Origin: Nocardioides sp. URHA0032
GTDB lineage: Bacteria; Actinomycetota; Actinomycetes; Propionibacteriales; Nocardioidaceae
Length of the DNA: 64,000 nucleotides
Reading direction: 5' to 3'
Assembly: GCF_000620645.1 (NCBI RefSeq)
Contig: NZ_KK211160.1
Span: forward strand, 1 to 64,000
Shown here in pieces: positions 62,816 to 64,000 of this stretch. The position numbers and the translations under genes were made by a program. Numbering within the stretch: the stretch's first letter is position 1; every line of letters starts with the position of its first letter. The notes under the pieces are model-generated. The model saw only the letters and a list, made by a program, of their open reading frames with translations, was not told where the DNA came from and made no database searches.

Positions 62816-63666
62816 CGGCTGACCTCGGCGCGGAACGGGTCCGCGCGGTAGACGCCGAGGACCTTGATGTCGGTGGTGAAGAACGCCAGCTCCTCGAGCG
62901 CGTTCTTCACGCCGACGTCGTCGGGGTGCCCGTCCACCTCGGCCAGGAACTGGGTCGCGGTGAACTCGCCGCCGACCATGTAGCTCTCGAGCTTGGTCAT
63001 GTTCACGCCGTTGGTGGCGAAGCCCCCGAGCGCCTTGTAGAGGGCGGCCGGCAGGTTGCGCACGTTGAAGATGAAGCTGGTGACGACCGGGCCGTTGCCC
63101 GACGGCGCCTCGACCAGCTCCGGGGAGAGGACGACGAAGCGCGTGGTGTTGTGGTCCTCGTCCTCGACGTCCTCGGCGAGGACCTCCAGCCCGTAGATCT
63201 CCGCGGCCAGCGGCGGCGAGATCGCGGCCTGGGTGACGTCGGCGAACTCCGCGACCTCGCGCGCGGCGCCCGCGGTGTCGCCGGCGATCACCGGCTTGAA
63301 GCCGTGCTCGCGGATGATCCGGCGGCACTGGCCCAGGGCGTGCACGTGGCTGTGCACGGTCTTGATGGTGTCCATCGTGGTGCCCGGGACACCCATCAGG
63401 CAGAACCGGATCCGCAGGAAGTGCTCGGCGACGATGTGCAGCCCGGAGTCCGGCAGGAAGTGGTGGATGTCGGCGACCCGGCCCGCGATCGAGTTGTCGA
63501 TCGGGATCATCGCCAGGTCGGCGCCCCCGGACTCCACGGCCGCGAAGACGTCCTCGAAGGACGCGCAGGGCACCGCCTCCCAGTCGGGGTAGTGCTCCAT
63601 GCACACCTGGTGGGAGTTGGCGCCGGGTTCGCCCTGGTAGGCGATGCGTCGGGTCACGCCCGTCAT
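62812..63666 (-). CDS. pheA: Prephenate dehydratase
   Basis: The 284-residue enzyme turns prephenate into phenylpyruvate in phenylalanine synthesis. The periplasmic-binding-like catalytic domain (about 6-190) carries the T-T-R-F motif. An ACT domain follows (about 200-275) with the E-S-Y-M-V-G-G stretch where E-S-R-P is common; this may change phenylalanine feedback binding. No chorismate mutase domain is fused. Its TAG lies in the same CTAG as the VOC gene stop. No ribosome-binding site or clear -10 box precedes the ATG. Confidence 0.92.
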   Translation of the reverse strand: MTGVTRRIAYQGEPGANSHQVCMEHYPDWEAVPCASFEDVFAAVESGGADLAMIPIDNSIAGRVADIHHFLPDSGLHIVAEHFLRIRFCLMGVPGTTMDTIKTVHSHVHALGQCRRIIREHGFKPVIAGDTAGAAREVAEFADVTQAAISPPLAAEIYGLEVLAEDVEDEDHNTTRFVVLSPELVEAPSGNGPVVTSFIFNVRNLPAALYKALGGFATNGVNMTKLESYMVGGEFTATQFLAEVDGHPDDVGVKNALEELAFFTTDIKVLGVYRADPFRAEVSR

Positions 63667-63715
63667 GGTCCCACGCGGGCGCGCGCCGCCCCGGCTCCTG
63701 TCCGCCCGCCAGACC

Positions 63716-63721
63716 TACCCT
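63716..63721 (+). promoter_or_regulatory. -10 box of a leaderless promoter (DUF4446 gene)
   Basis: TACCCT ends 6 nt before the GTG at 63728. Confidence 0.55.
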
Positions 63722-63727
63722 CGGGGG

Positions 63728-64000
63728 GTGGACCTCGTCGCACTCGTCATCGCTGTCGTCGCCCTGCTGCTCGTGGCGGTGACGCTGAGACGGACCGCGC
63801 CCAGGAAGGGCGACGGCGTCGAGGCGGTGCCCGAGGACGTGCACGGCCTGCGCCAGGAGGTCGCCGCGCTCCGGGCCGAGGCGAAGGACGCGCTGCGGCA
63901 CCTCGCCGTGGTCCGGTACGACGCGTTCGGCGACATGGGCGGTCATCTCTCCTGGTCGGTCGCGCTGCTCGACGACGGGGGCAACGGCGTCGTGCTGACC
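63728..64000 (+). CDS. DUF4446 family protein, truncated at the window end
   Basis: Only 91 codons are visible. The protein opens with a membrane helix (V-D-L-V-A-L-V-I-A-V-V-A-L-L-L) and a charged stretch with a coiled-coil-like R-Q-E-V-A-A-L-R-A-E region. The V-R-Y-D-A-F-G-D-M-G-G-H-L-S-W-S motif that defines DUF4446 follows. Function is unknown. It is divergent from pheA. Confidence 0.8.
   Translation, partial: MDLVALVIAVVALLLVAVTLRRTAPRKGDGVEAVPEDVHGLRQEVAALRAEAKDALRHLAVVRYDAFGDMGGHLSWSVALLDDGGNGVVLT

Overview
The window is a high-GC actinobacterial chromosome segment, most likely Nocardioides or a close relative (Nocardioidaceae). The reasons are the very GC-rich third codon positions, the many GTG starts, the abundance of apparently leaderless genes (a TANNNT-like -10 box 6 or 7 nt before the start codon), the four-base GTGA/ATGA stop-start couplings, and gene families typical of this order. 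There is no rRNA, tRNA, CRISPR array, prophage or insertion sequence. The window is chromosomal backbone with accessory pockets.

Layout. (1) 146-7699: a SigK/RskA locus on the minus strand. A fasciclin lipoprotein (MPT83-like), sigK, rskA, a fused FAD-oxidoreductase/DUF1365 protein, a cyclopropane-type fatty acid methyltransferase and a DUF1295 membrane protein form one tightly packed operon. Its promoter (CCATCC-N15-CCGAAC) fits the mycobacterial SigK consensus. A membrane molybdopterin oxidoreductase upstream has a second SigK-like promoter. (2) 7829-13336: a 1835-residue secreted repeat protein. Its last DUF11 repeat is split by an insertion of three related His/Cys modules. (3) 13398-23487: enoyl-CoA hydratase, a HelD-type helicase, a secreted GH5 hydrolase, three chorismate-using enzymes (PhzE-like, PabA, PabB) and glucose-6-phosphate dehydrogenase. 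(4) 23484-28811: acyl-CoA thioesterase, an MprAB-like two-component operon ending in a lipoprotein gene, and a membrane protein/phosphatase/fructosamine kinase operon. (5) 28821-39136: GntR regulator divergent from a dimethylargininase-like gene, VanZ, histidinol-phosphate-type aminotransferase, MFS/ArsR pair, GH3/glutathionyl-hydroquinone-reductase pair, a 590-bp non-coding tract with a tandem duplication, DUF1905, a secreted GH43-like protein and a CDF metal exporter. (6) 39300-42851: a branched-chain (or pyruvate) 2-oxoacid dehydrogenase operon, E1alpha-E1beta-E2. (7) 42848-56668: small P-loop kinase, patatin, two Ser/Thr kinases, a frameshifted SDR gene, an AccD-like carboxyltransferase, an epimerase, an M1 aminopeptidase with its sigma factor, an ABC transporter and PaaN. 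(8) 56771-64000: DHA2 exporter, arginine deiminase, larB-larC plus a TMEM165-family gene, a VOC protein, prephenate dehydratase and a truncated DUF4446 gene.

The strongest unusual signals are the three-fold H-x-H-[HL]/27-residue/Cys module inside a split DUF11 domain, the two SigK-type promoters linking a molybdoenzyme to the sigK operon, a KstR-like decamer at an identical distance from two unlinked start codons, a two-copy nested-palindrome repeat family, a 62-bp double palindrome between convergent genes, and a larB-larC-TMEM165 operon. All functions are inferred from sequence reading alone; no database search was run.
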